From Embleya sp045207785 (GTDB lineage: Bacteria; Actinomycetota; Actinomycetes; Streptomycetales; Streptomycetaceae): DNA of 64,000 bases. Both the position numbers and the translations under genes were made by a program. The notes below the pieces were generated by a model that did no database searches, was not told the origin of the DNA, and was given only the letters and a program-made list of their open reading frames with translations. Positions 8,264 to 17,136 of this stretch are shown here, piece by piece; within the stretch, counting starts at the first letter, position 1, and each line of letters opens with the position of its first letter. The stretch spans positions 5,890,001-5,954,000 of the forward strand of contig NZ_CP108776.1 in NCBI RefSeq assembly GCF_045207785.1, in the 5' to 3' direction.

Positions 8264-9979
8264 TCAGTTGTGCGACGAAACAAGTCCCACCATCGTGCCC
8301 GGACGCTCCCCGGTCGGCTCGGTGTCCAGCACCGTGGGCACGCCGCGCACGATCGTGGCCCGGACGCCGGCGGGTCCGCGGGTGAAGCGCCACGAGCCGT
8401 CCGGGTTGTCGTAGCGCTTCTCCTCGGGCCGCACCTCGATCTCGTCGAGCGCGAACACCACCAGGTCGCCGGCCCGGCCCGGGGCGATCACGCCGCGGTC
8501 GTTCAGGCCGAAGAAGCCGGCGAGCTTGCCGGTGAGGTTGTGCACCGCCTCCTCGACCTTCATCAGGCCGGTGTCGCGCACGTAGCGGGTCAGCAGGTAC
8601 ACGTTCTCGCCCGAGCCGCAGAACAGCTGCAGGTGCGCGCCGGAGTCGTTGATGTTGGTCAGCGTGTGCGGCTCGTTGAACAGGCCGGCCACGACCGGCT
8701 CGTCGAACTCGTCCGGGATGCCGCGCAGGCAGGACAGGATCCCGTTGTTGCCGATCCAGGTCGCCAGCGCGTCGGAGATGTGCAGCCCCTCGCGGTCCGC
8801 GTAGGCCTTGAGCGAGATGTCCAGTGGGCCGTGGCCGGTCTCGGAGATGGCGAGGATCAACGACTCGGGGCGATCGAGTCGAGATGTCGACGACGAGACC
8901 CGGTTGTCCCAGTCCTCGCGGGCCTGCGCCCGCCACGCGGGGTCGGCGAGGGTGGCGAGCTTGGTGTCGGCCGGACCGTTGATCCAGTGGTTCCAGGCGG
9001 CGACCCGCTGAAAGGTCAGCGCGCGCTCGAAGTTGAAGAACGGTTCGAGCGGCTTATGCGGCACGTTCGGCCAGAAGTCGACGCCGTCCGCGCGCAGGCG
9101 ACGGTGCAGCGCGATGGTCTGTTCGCGCAGGTAGTCCTCGCGCACGGTGGAGGGGATGGCGGTCCACTGGGCGCGGATCCCGCGCGGCTTGCAGATCCGG
9201 GCGAAGCGCTCGACGTCGGCGTCGATGCTCTCCGGCTCGTTGAAGCGGGTGATCATCTGGAGGGTCGCGCCCGGGTGCCGAGCGAGCACGTCGGCGAGCG
9301 CCTCGAACTCGGCGTCCTCGGCGAGCCGGGTCGGCACGGGCTTGAGGTAGCGGTCCTTGTCGAACACATTGGTCGACAAACCGATTGCTCCATGAGTCAA
9401 CGACTCGTTGAGCAGCGCGGCCATCTCGGCGATCTCCTCGGCTGTCGCCGCGCGCGACCACGACGCCTCGGCGCCCATCACGGTGGTGCGCAGGGTCAGG
9501 TGTCCGACGAAGCCGGCCACGTTGACCGAGACGGCCTGACCCTTGACCGCCTTGCTGTACTCGGGCCAGCGCTCCCACGTCCACGGCACCCGGTCCTGGA
9601 AGGCGGTGAGCGGAAGGTCCTCCAGGAAGCAGAACAGGTCGAGCACGGGGCCGCGGGCGCTCTCTCGGAGCGGCGCGACCGACATCCCGCAGTTGCCGAA
9701 GACGACCGTGGTCGTGCCGTAGGCGGGCAGCGGGTCGAGGTCGGGGTTCCACCACATCGCGCCGTCGACGTGGGTGTGGGCCTCGATGAAGCCGGGGGCC
9801 ACGTAGGCGCCGGCGGCGTCGATGACGCGCTCGGCGGTGTCGGTGTCGGACGCGCTCGTCGGGGTCAGGTCGGGGCCGACTTCGACGATCACGCCGTCCC
9901 TGATCCGTACATCGGCTCGGACGGGGGCTGCGCCCGTCCCGTCCACGACGATCCCGCCGCGTACCAGCAGATCGGCCAT
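8264..9979 (-). CDS. N-acyl-D-amino-acid deacylase-like amidohydrolase
   Basis: A 571-residue amidohydrolase of the D-aminoacylase/dihydroorotase group. The metal motif HTHVDG follows VAPGFIEA (about 65-75), and GNCGMSVAPL (about 95-105) holds the Cys metal ligand typical of N-acyl-D-amino-acid deacylases. The C-terminal composite beta domain ends with the usual GVIAPGRAGDLVVF strand. The family removes acyl groups from D-amino acids, but many actinobacterial members are uncharacterised, so the substrate is open. The start ATG at 9979 has GGAG ten bases upstream. A single gene; an inverted repeat 46 bp upstream may be its operator. Confidence 0.85.
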   Translation of the reverse strand: MADLLVRGGIVVDGTGAAPVRADVRIRDGVIVEVGPDLTPTSASDTDTAERVIDAAGAYVAPGFIEAHTHVDGAMWWNPDLDPLPAYGTTTVVFGNCGMSVAPLRESARGPVLDLFCFLEDLPLTAFQDRVPWTWERWPEYSKAVKGQAVSVNVAGFVGHLTLRTTVMGAEASWSRAATAEEIAEMAALLNESLTHGAIGLSTNVFDKDRYLKPVPTRLAEDAEFEALADVLARHPGATLQMITRFNEPESIDADVERFARICKPRGIRAQWTAIPSTVREDYLREQTIALHRRLRADGVDFWPNVPHKPLEPFFNFERALTFQRVAAWNHWINGPADTKLATLADPAWRAQAREDWDNRVSSSTSRLDRPESLILAISETGHGPLDISLKAYADREGLHISDALATWIGNNGILSCLRGIPDEFDEPVVAGLFNEPHTLTNINDSGAHLQLFCGSGENVYLLTRYVRDTGLMKVEEAVHNLTGKLAGFFGLNDRGVIAPGRAGDLVVFALDEIEVRPEEKRYDNPDGSWRFTRGPAGVRATIVRGVPTVLDTEPTGERPGTMVGLVSSHN

Positions 9980-10025
9980 CGGCTGTGCTCCCTATTACTC
10001 GTGGGTGCTCGCTCCTCGGATTTAC

Positions 10026-10040
10026 GTTACGTGTTGTAAC
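10026..10040. promoter_or_regulatory. Inverted repeat upstream of amidohydrolase
   Basis: GTTAC-GTGTT-GTAAC, a perfect 5-5-5 inverted repeat in an AT-richer patch 47-61 bp before the amidohydrolase start. This is where an operator overlapping the promoter would sit. No adjacent regulator is obvious, so the binding protein is unknown. Confidence 0.4.
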
Positions 10041-10149
10041 TTAACTTGGTGAACTATTCAAGGGTCGGGACGCGGCCCGGCCCGATCCCGCCGCGGGGCG
10101 GTGGCGGCGGGATCGGGTGGGGATCGGCCGGGGGCCGGGTGGGTGCCGG

Positions 10150-11037
10150 TCAGGCGGTCGGGGCCGGGCGGCGGATGCCCTCGAAGACGCGGGCGAAGCT
10201 GTCCTTGCCGTGTCCGGCGGCGACCTGGCGGTCGATCAGGGTCTGGACCGCCGCGATCACGTCGGTGCCCACGCCCTGGTCGCGGCTCGCCTCGGCGATG
10301 GTGTCGACGGCCGCCTTGTTGAAGTCCAGGCTCTGCACGTCGGTGGTGTAGTCGCCCTGGTCGAAGAACTCGGCGTGATGGGGCAGGCCGATGGTCATCG
10401 CGCTGATCCACGGCGCGGCCATCTCGACGAACTCGGTCGCCGGGACGCCCTCGCTCGCCATCATCGCGGCGCCGTGCGCGAAGCCGGCGAACATCGAGTA
10501 CATGGAACCGAGCAGCGCGAGGTCGTAGAGCGACGCGATGCCGGGGTCGGTGCCGAACCAGCGCGCGCCGCCGAGCAGCTCGAGGAGCTCGCGATGGGTC
10601 TCGAAGGCCGCCCTGGAGCCGCTGTACAGCAGTGACGCGACCGGAAGGCCGATCATCTCGGGGACGGCCATGATCGCGCCGTCGAGGTATTCGACGCCGT
10701 GCTCGGCGGCCCAGGCCGCGGTGTCGCGGGCCTGCTTCGGGGTCACCGTGGTCACGTTGATCACGAGCCGCCCGGTGAGCAGCGGGGCCAGGGGGGTCAG
10801 GGTGGCCCGTACGGACTCGTCGTCGAGCAGGCAGACGACGATGACGGGGGAGACCTCCACGGCGGAGGTCGGGCTCGGGGCGAGCGTCGCGCCCTTGGCG
10901 ACGAGGGCGTCGGCCCGGCCGGCGGTGCGGTTCCACACGGTCGTGGCGTGCCCGCCGCGGTGGATCGCGTCGGCGATCGCGCGTCCCATGGCGCCGAGAC
11001 CGAGGACCGTCACGGGGGTGTTGCTGCGCTCGTTCAC
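10150..11037 (-). CDS. Imine reductase / reductive-aminase-like NADPH oxidoreductase
   Basis: A 295-residue member of the 6-phosphogluconate-dehydrogenase-like fold. The N-terminal Rossmann domain has GLGAMG at 13-18 and NRT at 36-38, the NADPH-type pattern of imine reductases. A long inter-domain helix and a C-terminal helical domain of the reductive-aminase type follow. In the stretch DPGIASLYDLALLG, Asp172 aligns with the catalytic Asp of R-type imine reductases and AspRedAm, rather than the Tyr of S-type enzymes. It probably reduces cyclic imines or couples a carbonyl and an amine; a beta-hydroxyacid dehydrogenase role is less likely. The start is GTG at 11037 with GGAGAAA upstream; a palindrome lies about 85 bp before it. 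Confidence 0.8.
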   Translation of the reverse strand: MNERSNTPVTVLGLGAMGRAIADAIHRGGHATTVWNRTAGRADALVAKGATLAPSPTSAVEVSPVIVVCLLDDESVRATLTPLAPLLTGRLVINVTTVTPKQARDTAAWAAEHGVEYLDGAIMAVPEMIGLPVASLLYSGSRAAFETHRELLELLGGARWFGTDPGIASLYDLALLGSMYSMFAGFAHGAAMMASEGVPATEFVEMAAPWISAMTIGLPHHAEFFDQGDYTTDVQSLDFNKAAVDTIAEASRDQGVGTDVIAAVQTLIDRQVAAGHGKDSFARVFEGIRRPAPTA

Positions 11038-11120
11038 GGTATTTCTCCGGGGTGTAGGGGCCGTTTCGTGCTTCCTTCGGCGCGTGGCACCCATGCTCGA
11101 TCGATGCTGTCCGAGTAACA

Positions 11121-11145
11121 AGTACCTACTAATAAGTCAGGTACT
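11121..11145. promoter_or_regulatory. Palindromic operator candidate (AGTACCT-n11-AGGTACT)
   Basis: A perfect 7-11-7 inverted repeat in an AT-rich stretch about 85 bp upstream of the imine-reductase-like gene. Size and spacing suit a dimeric MarR/HxlR/TetR-type repressor. No regulator gene is adjacent. Confidence 0.5.
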
Positions 11146-11300
11146 GACGAATTGGTAAGCATCGAGGTCGGCGCGCATGTACGGACTCGGCGGTACGCCC
11201 CCGAGGGGCCGCCGGGGTTTACTTCCGCGGCGTACGGACACTCGGGCTGTCTGTGCGCGGGCACGAACGGACCCGCGGCGTCACGCGAGGAGCGACGAAG

Positions 11301-11792
11301 ATGGCGAACACGTACGGCCGTGTTGCGGGAGCGTTTTCGATCGCAGCCGCACTGGTCCTGACCGGGACGGCGTGCAGTGACGACAACGACGACGGGGGCA
11401 AGGACACGTCGGTCCCCACCGCGATCGCGTCCGCGCTGAACTCGGCCGGCGAAGCCGCGAAGGACGCCCTCGCGTCCGCGAGCGCGGCCGCGGCCTCGAA
11501 GCTCGACGACATCAAGGACGGCCTCGACGCCAAGGGGGACGTGTCCGTAGGCCCGACGAAGACGGACGGCGACCGCACCACCGCCGAGGTCACCGCCGAC
11601 AACCGGACCACGAGCACCGCCGACTACACCCTGACGGTCGATTTCCGCGACCCCGGCGGCAACCTCCTCGACACGATCGTGATGAACATCGACAACGTCG
11701 AGGCGGGCACCCAGGCAAAGGGCACAGCCAAGAGCAACCGCACCCTCAAGGGCGAAACGGTGGCAGAGGTGGGCCGAGCCGTCCGCCACTGA
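11301..11792 (+). CDS. FxLYD-type lipoprotein
   Basis: A 163-residue secreted protein. An N-terminal hydrophobic segment (about 8-24) ends at LTGTAC, followed by an Asp-rich tract; the lipobox is imperfect (Gly at -3) but lipidation is likely. The middle is an Ala/Ser-rich helix (about 40-75). The C-terminal 85 residues form a beta-sandwich like FxLYD/DUF3426-type domains, with the fragment DYTLTVDFRDPGGNLLD. The function is unknown; such proteins sit on the outer face of the membrane. ATG at 11301 is chosen because GAGGAG lies eight bases upstream. Confidence 0.75.
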   Translation: MANTYGRVAGAFSIAAALVLTGTACSDDNDDGGKDTSVPTAIASALNSAGEAAKDALASASAAAASKLDDIKDGLDAKGDVSVGPTKTDGDRTTAEVTADNRTTSTADYTLTVDFRDPGGNLLDTIVMNIDNVEAGTQAKGTAKSNRTLKGETVAEVGRAVRH

Positions 11793-11913
11793 CGGGCGCG
11801 GCCGCCGCAGCCGCTGTGGCCGCCCAATCCCGGCGGACGCGCGGGCGACCACGGACTGCGATGCTCGTCATCCGCCGGCCGCGACACTTCGCGACGGTCC
11901 GCCGGGGCACGAG

Positions 11914-13188
11914 TCACCTCCCGGACAGCGCGAGCAGGTCCCCGCTGCCGTAGCCGCTGCCGTAGCCCGGGATCACCTGCTCGTACGTCTCGTACTCGTT
12001 CGTGATGTCGAAGATCCGCGGGTTGTCGAACTGCACGTACAGCGTGCGCCGGCGCGGCGCGCCGGTCGTCGCGGGGCCGGCGTGCATTCCGCAGCCCATG
12101 TGCACGGTCACGTCGCCCGGCTCGGTGGTGATCCCGACCACCGGCAGCGCGTCCCACTCGGCCGGGGTGAACCGTTCGTGCGCGACCGTGCCCCACGACC
12201 CGGCGAGCGCGTACAACTGCGAACTGTCCTGGCTCAGCGCGTCGAGCCGGATGCCCACGTGCACGCGCGGACACGTGACCGGACAGCCGCCGAGGCCACA
12301 GTCCTTGTGCCAGGGCAGGTCCGGGATCGAGAGCGGCTCGGGCGCGGTGCCGAACTCCTTGAGCACGGCGATCTGTCCGGAGTCGCGGTCGGTCACCGCG
12401 ACCACGTCCTGTCCGGCCAACCCGCACAGCATGCGCACCGTCGGGTCGTCGGCGAGCGCGGCGATCCGCGGCGACCGCATGCCCAGGTAGGTCAGCCGGT
12501 ACGGCGACCGCATGCCGTTGGGGTCCTCGTTCCACAGCGAGCCGCGGTCGCCGTCGCGGCACAGCCCGCGGATCCGGTCCACCTCGCCGGCCAACTCCTC
12601 GACCCGGTCCGCGTCGAAGACCTGACGCACCACCAGGTAGCCGGTGGCACGCAGGAAGTGGGCCATCTCGTCGGGCTCGTCGCGAATGGTGAACTCGCGG
12701 TGCAGGTCGATCGGGCGATCCGCGAGATCCCGCAGGTCCAGGGCGGCGGGGTGGTAGATCGGGGTGCCCGAGTACATGCAGCGGATCGCGGGCTCCCAGA
12801 CGTCCCAGTCCGCGAACTCGCCGCGCACGAACCGCACCGCGCGCGACTCGCGCAGACCGTGGCTGGTCCGCAGCTCGTACAGGTAGTCCTGCCAGGCGCC
12901 GGACTCGAGTTCGACGACCAGCTCGGCGTCCGGGCTCACGCCGGGCACGATCCGCACCTCGCCGCGGTCCTCGACATAGCTGTACGCCGCACCGTCCGGC
13001 ATGCACAGCGCGATCGGGGCCCGGCCGGCCACGTCCCACGCGATCCGCTCGCCGAGGCCGCCCTCCAGGCGGCGCGGCAACTCGACCCGGTGGAACAAGT
13101 CGAAGCACACCGCGGGCCACCCCAACACGCTGAACGTGCCGCGGTCGGCGTCGTGGCCCACCCCCGATCCGGCTCCCGTCATCCCCAT
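11914..13188 (-). CDS. SCP2-like + phytanoyl-CoA dioxygenase (PhyH) protein 1
   Basis: 424 residues in two parts. The N-terminal half (about 1-150) looks like a sterol-carrier-protein-2 domain (RIVPGVSPDAELVVELESGAWQDYL). The C-terminal half is a PhyH-type Fe(II)/2-oxoglutarate dioxygenase, with iron ligands in WHKDCGLGG (HxD here is HKD), a late His in GCGMHAGP and the 2-oxoglutarate Arg in RRRTLYVQF. It probably hydroxylates a lipid-like or CoA-bound substrate presented by the carrier-like domain (inference). ATG at 13188 has GGGGAGG upstream. A distant paralogue with the same layout is at 23196-24383. Confidence 0.8.
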   Translation of the reverse strand: MGMTGAGSGVGHDADRGTFSVLGWPAVCFDLFHRVELPRRLEGGLGERIAWDVAGRAPIALCMPDGAAYSYVEDRGEVRIVPGVSPDAELVVELESGAWQDYLYELRTSHGLRESRAVRFVRGEFADWDVWEPAIRCMYSGTPIYHPAALDLRDLADRPIDLHREFTIRDEPDEMAHFLRATGYLVVRQVFDADRVEELAGEVDRIRGLCRDGDRGSLWNEDPNGMRSPYRLTYLGMRSPRIAALADDPTVRMLCGLAGQDVVAVTDRDSGQIAVLKEFGTAPEPLSIPDLPWHKDCGLGGCPVTCPRVHVGIRLDALSQDSSQLYALAGSWGTVAHERFTPAEWDALPVVGITTEPGDVTVHMGCGMHAGPATTGAPRRRTLYVQFDNPRIFDITNEYETYEQVIPGYGSGYGSGDLLALSGR

Positions 13189-13298
13189 CGCCCGTCCTCC
13201 CCGTTGGCGCCCGGCCAACAGGCCGGGCAGTCACCAACGGTAGGCAAACAGCGTCAGAACAGCGTCAGAGCAGCGCGAAAGCACGAGGTGACAGCCAG

Positions 13299-16031
13299 TC
13301 AACGGCCAACCGGAGCGGCGACGTCCAGCGGATCGCCGAGCAATCGCAGGGCGTCCCCGAGCGTACGCTCAGCGTGTCGAGGCAGCCCCAACTCCACGCA
13401 ACGGGCGTATGACGCACCGAAGTGCTCGCGCGCCGCGTCCCCGTCGCCGACGATCGCCGCGAGCCCGCCGAGCACCCGGCGCACCGGCCCGAGCGACATG
13501 CCGGTCCAGTCCAGGTGATCCGCGTACGGCGTCAGCGCGTCGCGCACGAGCGTGCCCCGCTCGGTGTCGCCCAGCTCGATCGCCACCTCGCCGAGCCGCA
13601 GCAACGACCCGGTCCACAGCAGGTCCACCGGAATCGTGGCGAAGCCCGGCACGCACAGCGCTTCGAACTCCTCACGCGCGGTCTTCGGATCCGCGGACGC
13701 GGCCGCCGCCCAACACGCCTGCACCCGCCACCACGACACGTCCCGCGACCACTCCGCGGCCACCCCGGCCCGGCGCGCCATCATCCCGAGCCGGCCCTGC
13801 TCCCACCGCACCGCCAGGATCTGCGACAGGTTGAACGAGCGCACCGCCTCGCGCGGCAGGCCCGACCGCCGGGCCAGCCGCAACGCGTCCGCCAACACGT
13901 CGTTCGCGCGCCCGACCCGCCCGCGCAGCAGTTCCAGGCCGCAGCGGTAGATCAGCACCTCCCAGGTGAACCACGGGTGCCGCAGCCGCCGCGCGACCCG
14001 CTGGGCCTGCGCGTACTCGCGTTCGGCGGCCGATATCGAGCCGCACACCACGAGGTCGTACGCCTGGTTCAAGTGGCTGCGGAACAGCGACTCCTGATCA
14101 CACGTCAGGCCGGCGAGCACGGTCAGTTCGCTGCTCATCCGCAGCCGCTCGTCGACCAGGTCGGGGCCGGACGCGGCGAGGTGGTGCGCCTCCAGGCCCT
14201 GTGCCAGCGCGTCGTGCGAGCCCGACGCGCGGGCCGCGTCCAACGCCTCGTAGAGCATGGCAAGGCGCGCCTCGCGATCGTGCCCGAACGTGAGTGCCAC
14301 CGCGAGCGCGGCCAACAGCAGCGCGCGCAGGGCGATGTCGGCGGGCAGCGCGGACGCGATCGGCAGCGCCGCCAACGCCTCGCGCAGCAGCGCGACCAAT
14401 TCCAGGTCCACGCCCACCTGGTAGACCTGACCGAGCCGCACCATCGCGAGCGCGACCCGGCCCAGCCGGCGCGAGTCCTCCAGCGCGCGGGCCTCCTCGG
14501 CGGCCCGGCGCAACACCTCGCGACAGCGCCGATCCCCGCACCGATCCAGCGCGGCGCCGCGCGAGAGCAGCAGGTCGCAGCGCGTCTCGGGGGCGGGATC
14601 GGTCACCATCGGCAGTACCTCCAGGGCCTGCCGGTAGTGCTCGGCCGCGACCTCGAACGCCCCGCCGTCACGGGCCTCGTCGCCGGCCCGCCACGCGTAG
14701 TCCAACGCCCGCCGGGCCTCGCCGAACCGGCACGCGAGCCGGAAGTGGTTGGCCAGTTCCGGCAGATGGGCGGTCCGGTCGCCGCGCGCCTCCAGGGCGA
14801 GCCCGACCTTGCGGTGCAGTTGCAGGCGCCGCGCGGTGGGCAACTCCTGGTACAGCGTGGAGCGCACCAGCGCGTGCACGAACGTGAAGCGCCCGGGGCG
14901 CTCGGGCTCCTCCGCGCGCACCACGTGCGCGCGTTCGGCGTCGTCCAGCGCGTCCACGACGGTGTCGAAGCCGCCCGGATGCACCGCCGCGACCAGGTCG
15001 ATGTCGAACGACGGGCCCACCACGGCGGCGACGGTGAGCGCCTCCAGGGTCGACTGCGGCAGCCCCAGGAGCCGCTGGCGCAGCACGTTGCGCACGCGGC
15101 GCGGGACGTCCGCCGGCACGCTCTTGCCAAGCGCCGACCAATCCGAGACGTCCGCCCACTGGCGCAGCAACTCGGTCGCCAGCAGCGGATTCCCGTCGCT
15201 GAGGTCGCGCAACACGTGCGCCCGGACGCCCTCCGCGCGCGGTGGCAGCGGCCCGGCGAGCACGTGCGCGAGCTCGACCAGGGCCGCCACGTCCAGGCCG
15301 CCGAGTGGTACGTGCAGGGGATGCAGGTCGCGGTAGAGGTCGGCGATCAGCCGGGTCATCGCGTGCGTCGAGCCCAGGGCGGTGTCCCGGTAGGCGACGA
15401 CCACCAGCGCGCGGGTGCCGACCAGGGCGCGGGCGACGTGCCGCAGCATCAGCATCGTGGACATCGACGACCAGTGCACGTCGTCGAACAGCAGCACCAG
15501 GTCGCGCTCGGCCGCCGCGTGCCGGAACACCCCGGCCACCGCCTCGAACAGCCGGTAGCGCTCGGTGTCCGAGTCGGGCGGGCCCTGAGGCTGGATCAGG
15601 CCGGCGGGCTCCAGCGGCAGTTCGGGCAGCAGCCGGTGCAACTCGCCGCCCAGGTCGCCGACCCGTTCGCGCAGGCCCTCCGCCGCGACGTCGGAGAGAT
15701 GCGCGCGCAGCATGGTCACGAACGGCTGGAACGGCGCCGCGACGCCCTCGTCGCTGCGCCCGGACAGCACCAGCGCGTCGCGCCCGGCCCGGGTGGCGAA
15801 CTCGCTCAGCAGGTACGACTTGCCGATGCCGGCGTCGCCGCTGACCAGCACCACGCGCGAGCCGCTCTCGGCGCGGGTCGTCTCCTCCAGGACGCGCAGC
15901 TCGGCGGAGCGGCCCACGATCGGGCCGACCGGGCCGGACGCGGCGTGGGCCGGGCCGGTGTGCGCGGCGCGCGTCTGCGCGGGGTCGGGGGCGGCGTGTG
16001 GGCGGGGGCCGGGGAGGCGAAGCGCGCCGCG
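13299..16031 (-). CDS. SARP-type regulator, ATPase and TPR part (3' half of frameshifted gene)
   Basis: About 900 residues continuing the BTAD gene in another frame. Translation becomes protein-like at VGPIVGRSAELRVLEE (near 15930). A Walker A SGDAGIGKS follows, then Walker B DLVLLFDDVHWSS, an NB-ARC/AAA_16-like core, and several hundred residues of helical TPR-like repeats to the C-terminus. No plausible start or ribosome site lies between about 15900 and 16030, so this is not a separate gene but the rest of an AfsR/DnrI-like regulator. The upper coordinate is approximate and marks where the frames must join. Such proteins bind ATP and activate secondary-metabolite genes. Confidence 0.7.
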   Translation of the reverse strand, partial: RGALRLPGPRPHAAPDPAQTRAAHTGPAHAASGPVGPIVGRSAELRVLEETTRAESGSRVVLVSGDAGIGKSYLLSEFATRAGRDALVLSGRSDEGVAAPFQPFVTMLRAHLSDVAAEGLRERVGDLGGELHRLLPELPLEPAGLIQPQGPPDSDTERYRLFEAVAGVFRHAAAERDLVLLFDDVHWSSMSTMLMLRHVARALVGTRALVVVAYRDTALGSTHAMTRLIADLYRDLHPLHVPLGGLDVAALVELAHVLAGPLPPRAEGVRAHVLRDLSDGNPLLATELLRQWADVSDWSALGKSVPADVPRRVRNVLRQRLLGLPQSTLEALTVAAVVGPSFDIDLVAAVHPGGFDTVVDALDDAERAHVVRAEEPERPGRFTFVHALVRSTLYQELPTARRLQLHRKVGLALEARGDRTAHLPELANHFRLACRFGEARRALDYAWRAGDEARDGGAFEVAAEHYRQALEVLPMVTDPAPETRCDLLLSRGAALDRCGDRRCREVLRRAAEEARALEDSRRLGRVALAMVRLGQVYQVGVDLELVALLREALAALPIASALPADIALRALLLAALAVALTFGHDREARLAMLYEALDAARASGSHDALAQGLEAHHLAASGPDLVDERLRMSSELTVLAGLTCDQESLFRSHLNQAYDLVVCGSISAAEREYAQAQRVARRLRHPWFTWEVLIYRCGLELLRGRVGRANDVLADALRLARRSGLPREAVRSFNLSQILAVRWEQGRLGMMARRAGVAAEWSRDVSWWRVQACWAAAASADPKTAREEFEALCVPGFATIPVDLLWTGSLLRLGEVAIELGDTERGTLVRDALTPYADHLDWTGMSLGPVRRVLGGLAAIVGDGDAAREHFGASYARCVELGLPRHAERTLGDALRLLGDPLDVAAPVGR

Positions 16032-16819
16032 GGGGCGGGGACGGGCAGCGGTTGCGGGGACGCGTCGCCGAGCAGGCGCAGGAAGGCCGACTCGGTCTCG
16101 GGGGACGGGCCCACGCCCAGTTCGCTGTTGAGCAGCCGCCGGCACCGCTCGTACGCGCGCAGCGCCGCGGCGCGGTCGCCGCCGGCGGCGTGCGCGGTCA
16201 TCAGGAGGCGGTGGCTGCTCTCGCGGAACGGGTCGAGGTCGACGAGTTGGGCGGCGCGGGTGACGGCGGCGTCGGCGCGGCCCAGGTGCAGTTCGGTGGT
16301 CACGGACACGGCGAGGGCGCGCAGGCGGGCCGAGCGCCAGCGGGTCCGCCGCTCGTTGACCCAGTCGCCGTCCAGGCCGGGCAGGAAGGGCAGGGCGAGG
16401 ATCTCGTGCGCGTCGTGCGCCCGTGTACGAGCCTGCGCGAACGCGCCGTGTACGGCGAGTGCCTCGGCCTCGATCAGCGCGCCCTCGGCCGCCTCCACGT
16501 CCACCTCGGTGCCCTCGGGCAGCGACAGCACGTAGCAGCCGGCCCGGTGTCGCAGCACCGCCGACGCGTCGTAGCCGGCGTGGCCCAGGAAGCCGCGGAC
16601 CCGGCTGAGCACGCCGCGCAACGCGCCCTCCCACGACTTGGGCGCCTGCTCGGGCCACAGCAGCGCGGCCAACTCCTCGCGCGGGACGGGATGCCGGCGG
16701 CCGAGCGCGAGGGCGGCGAACACGAGCTGGGCCTGTGGGCCGCCCAGGAGATCCTCCGCCGCGCGGCCCGCGGGACCGTCGACGCAGACATGGCCGAGAA
16801 CACGCACCCGGACCACCAT
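15806..16819 (-). CDS. SARP-type regulator, DNA-binding and BTAD part (5' half of frameshifted gene)
   Basis: The start ATG at 16819 has AGGAGG about 11 bases upstream. Residues 1-95 form the OmpR-like winged helix (RVRVLGHV, then GALRGVLSRVRGFLG) and residues about 95-250 form the bacterial transcriptional activator domain (CRRLLNSELGVGPSPET). Useful sequence ends at about residue 270 in a Pro/Ala-rich linker; beyond it this frame is low-complexity Arg/Pro sequence to the stop at 15806. The ATPase half sits in the next frame. One missing base in the G/C runs at 16003-16040 would restore a single protein of about 1,170 residues. It is divergent from an esterase gene. Confidence 0.75.
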   Translation of the reverse strand: MVVRVRVLGHVCVDGPAGRAAEDLLGGPQAQLVFAALALGRRHPVPREELAALLWPEQAPKSWEGALRGVLSRVRGFLGHAGYDASAVLRHRAGCYVLSLPEGTEVDVEAAEGALIEAEALAVHGAFAQARTRAHDAHEILALPFLPGLDGDWVNERRTRWRSARLRALAVSVTTELHLGRADAAVTRAAQLVDLDPFRESSHRLLMTAHAAGGDRAAALRAYERCRRLLNSELGVGPSPETESAFLRLLGDASPQPLPVPAPAARFASPAPAHTPPPTPRRRAPRTPARPTPRPARSARSWAAPPSCASWRRRPAPRAARAWCWSAATPASASRTC

Positions 16820-17136
16820 GCGACGGACCCCCCTCCTGCTGTCGTCTTCACGACAACCGATTCCCCGGCGCCGGTCCGGGAGCGGTTCGAAGGACCCCGC
16901 GGGCCACATGGTACGAACCGAAGGGTGCACCCGGCGGCTAATTGCGTCGCCCCCATGTCACAACCCGGCCAATCGCCATACCAATCCCCGGATCCGGCCC
17001 TTGATCCGGCATCGGAATTACCCGAAGCTTCCAGCGCCGCAGGACTGAGCCGGGCGGGACGGGGCACATGATCGGCGGGCCCGGTGTGGCATTCGGCGTT
17101 CGGCATGGCGACACGGGGACATGGGGAGGGGCACGG
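16820..17136. other. Divergent intergenic region, SARP regulator / esterase
   Basis: 317 bp between divergent starts. It is less GC-rich than its flanks, especially at 16935-17030. The half-sites GATCCGG-n5-GATCCGG occur as a direct repeat at 16988-17006. Promoters for both genes should lie here; none can be named with confidence. Confidence 0.4.

Noticed and set aside
13422..16535. 1037-residue open frame on the + strand
   Set aside because: It is the antisense of the SARP-type regulator, with Arg/Gln/His-rich composition and no domain.
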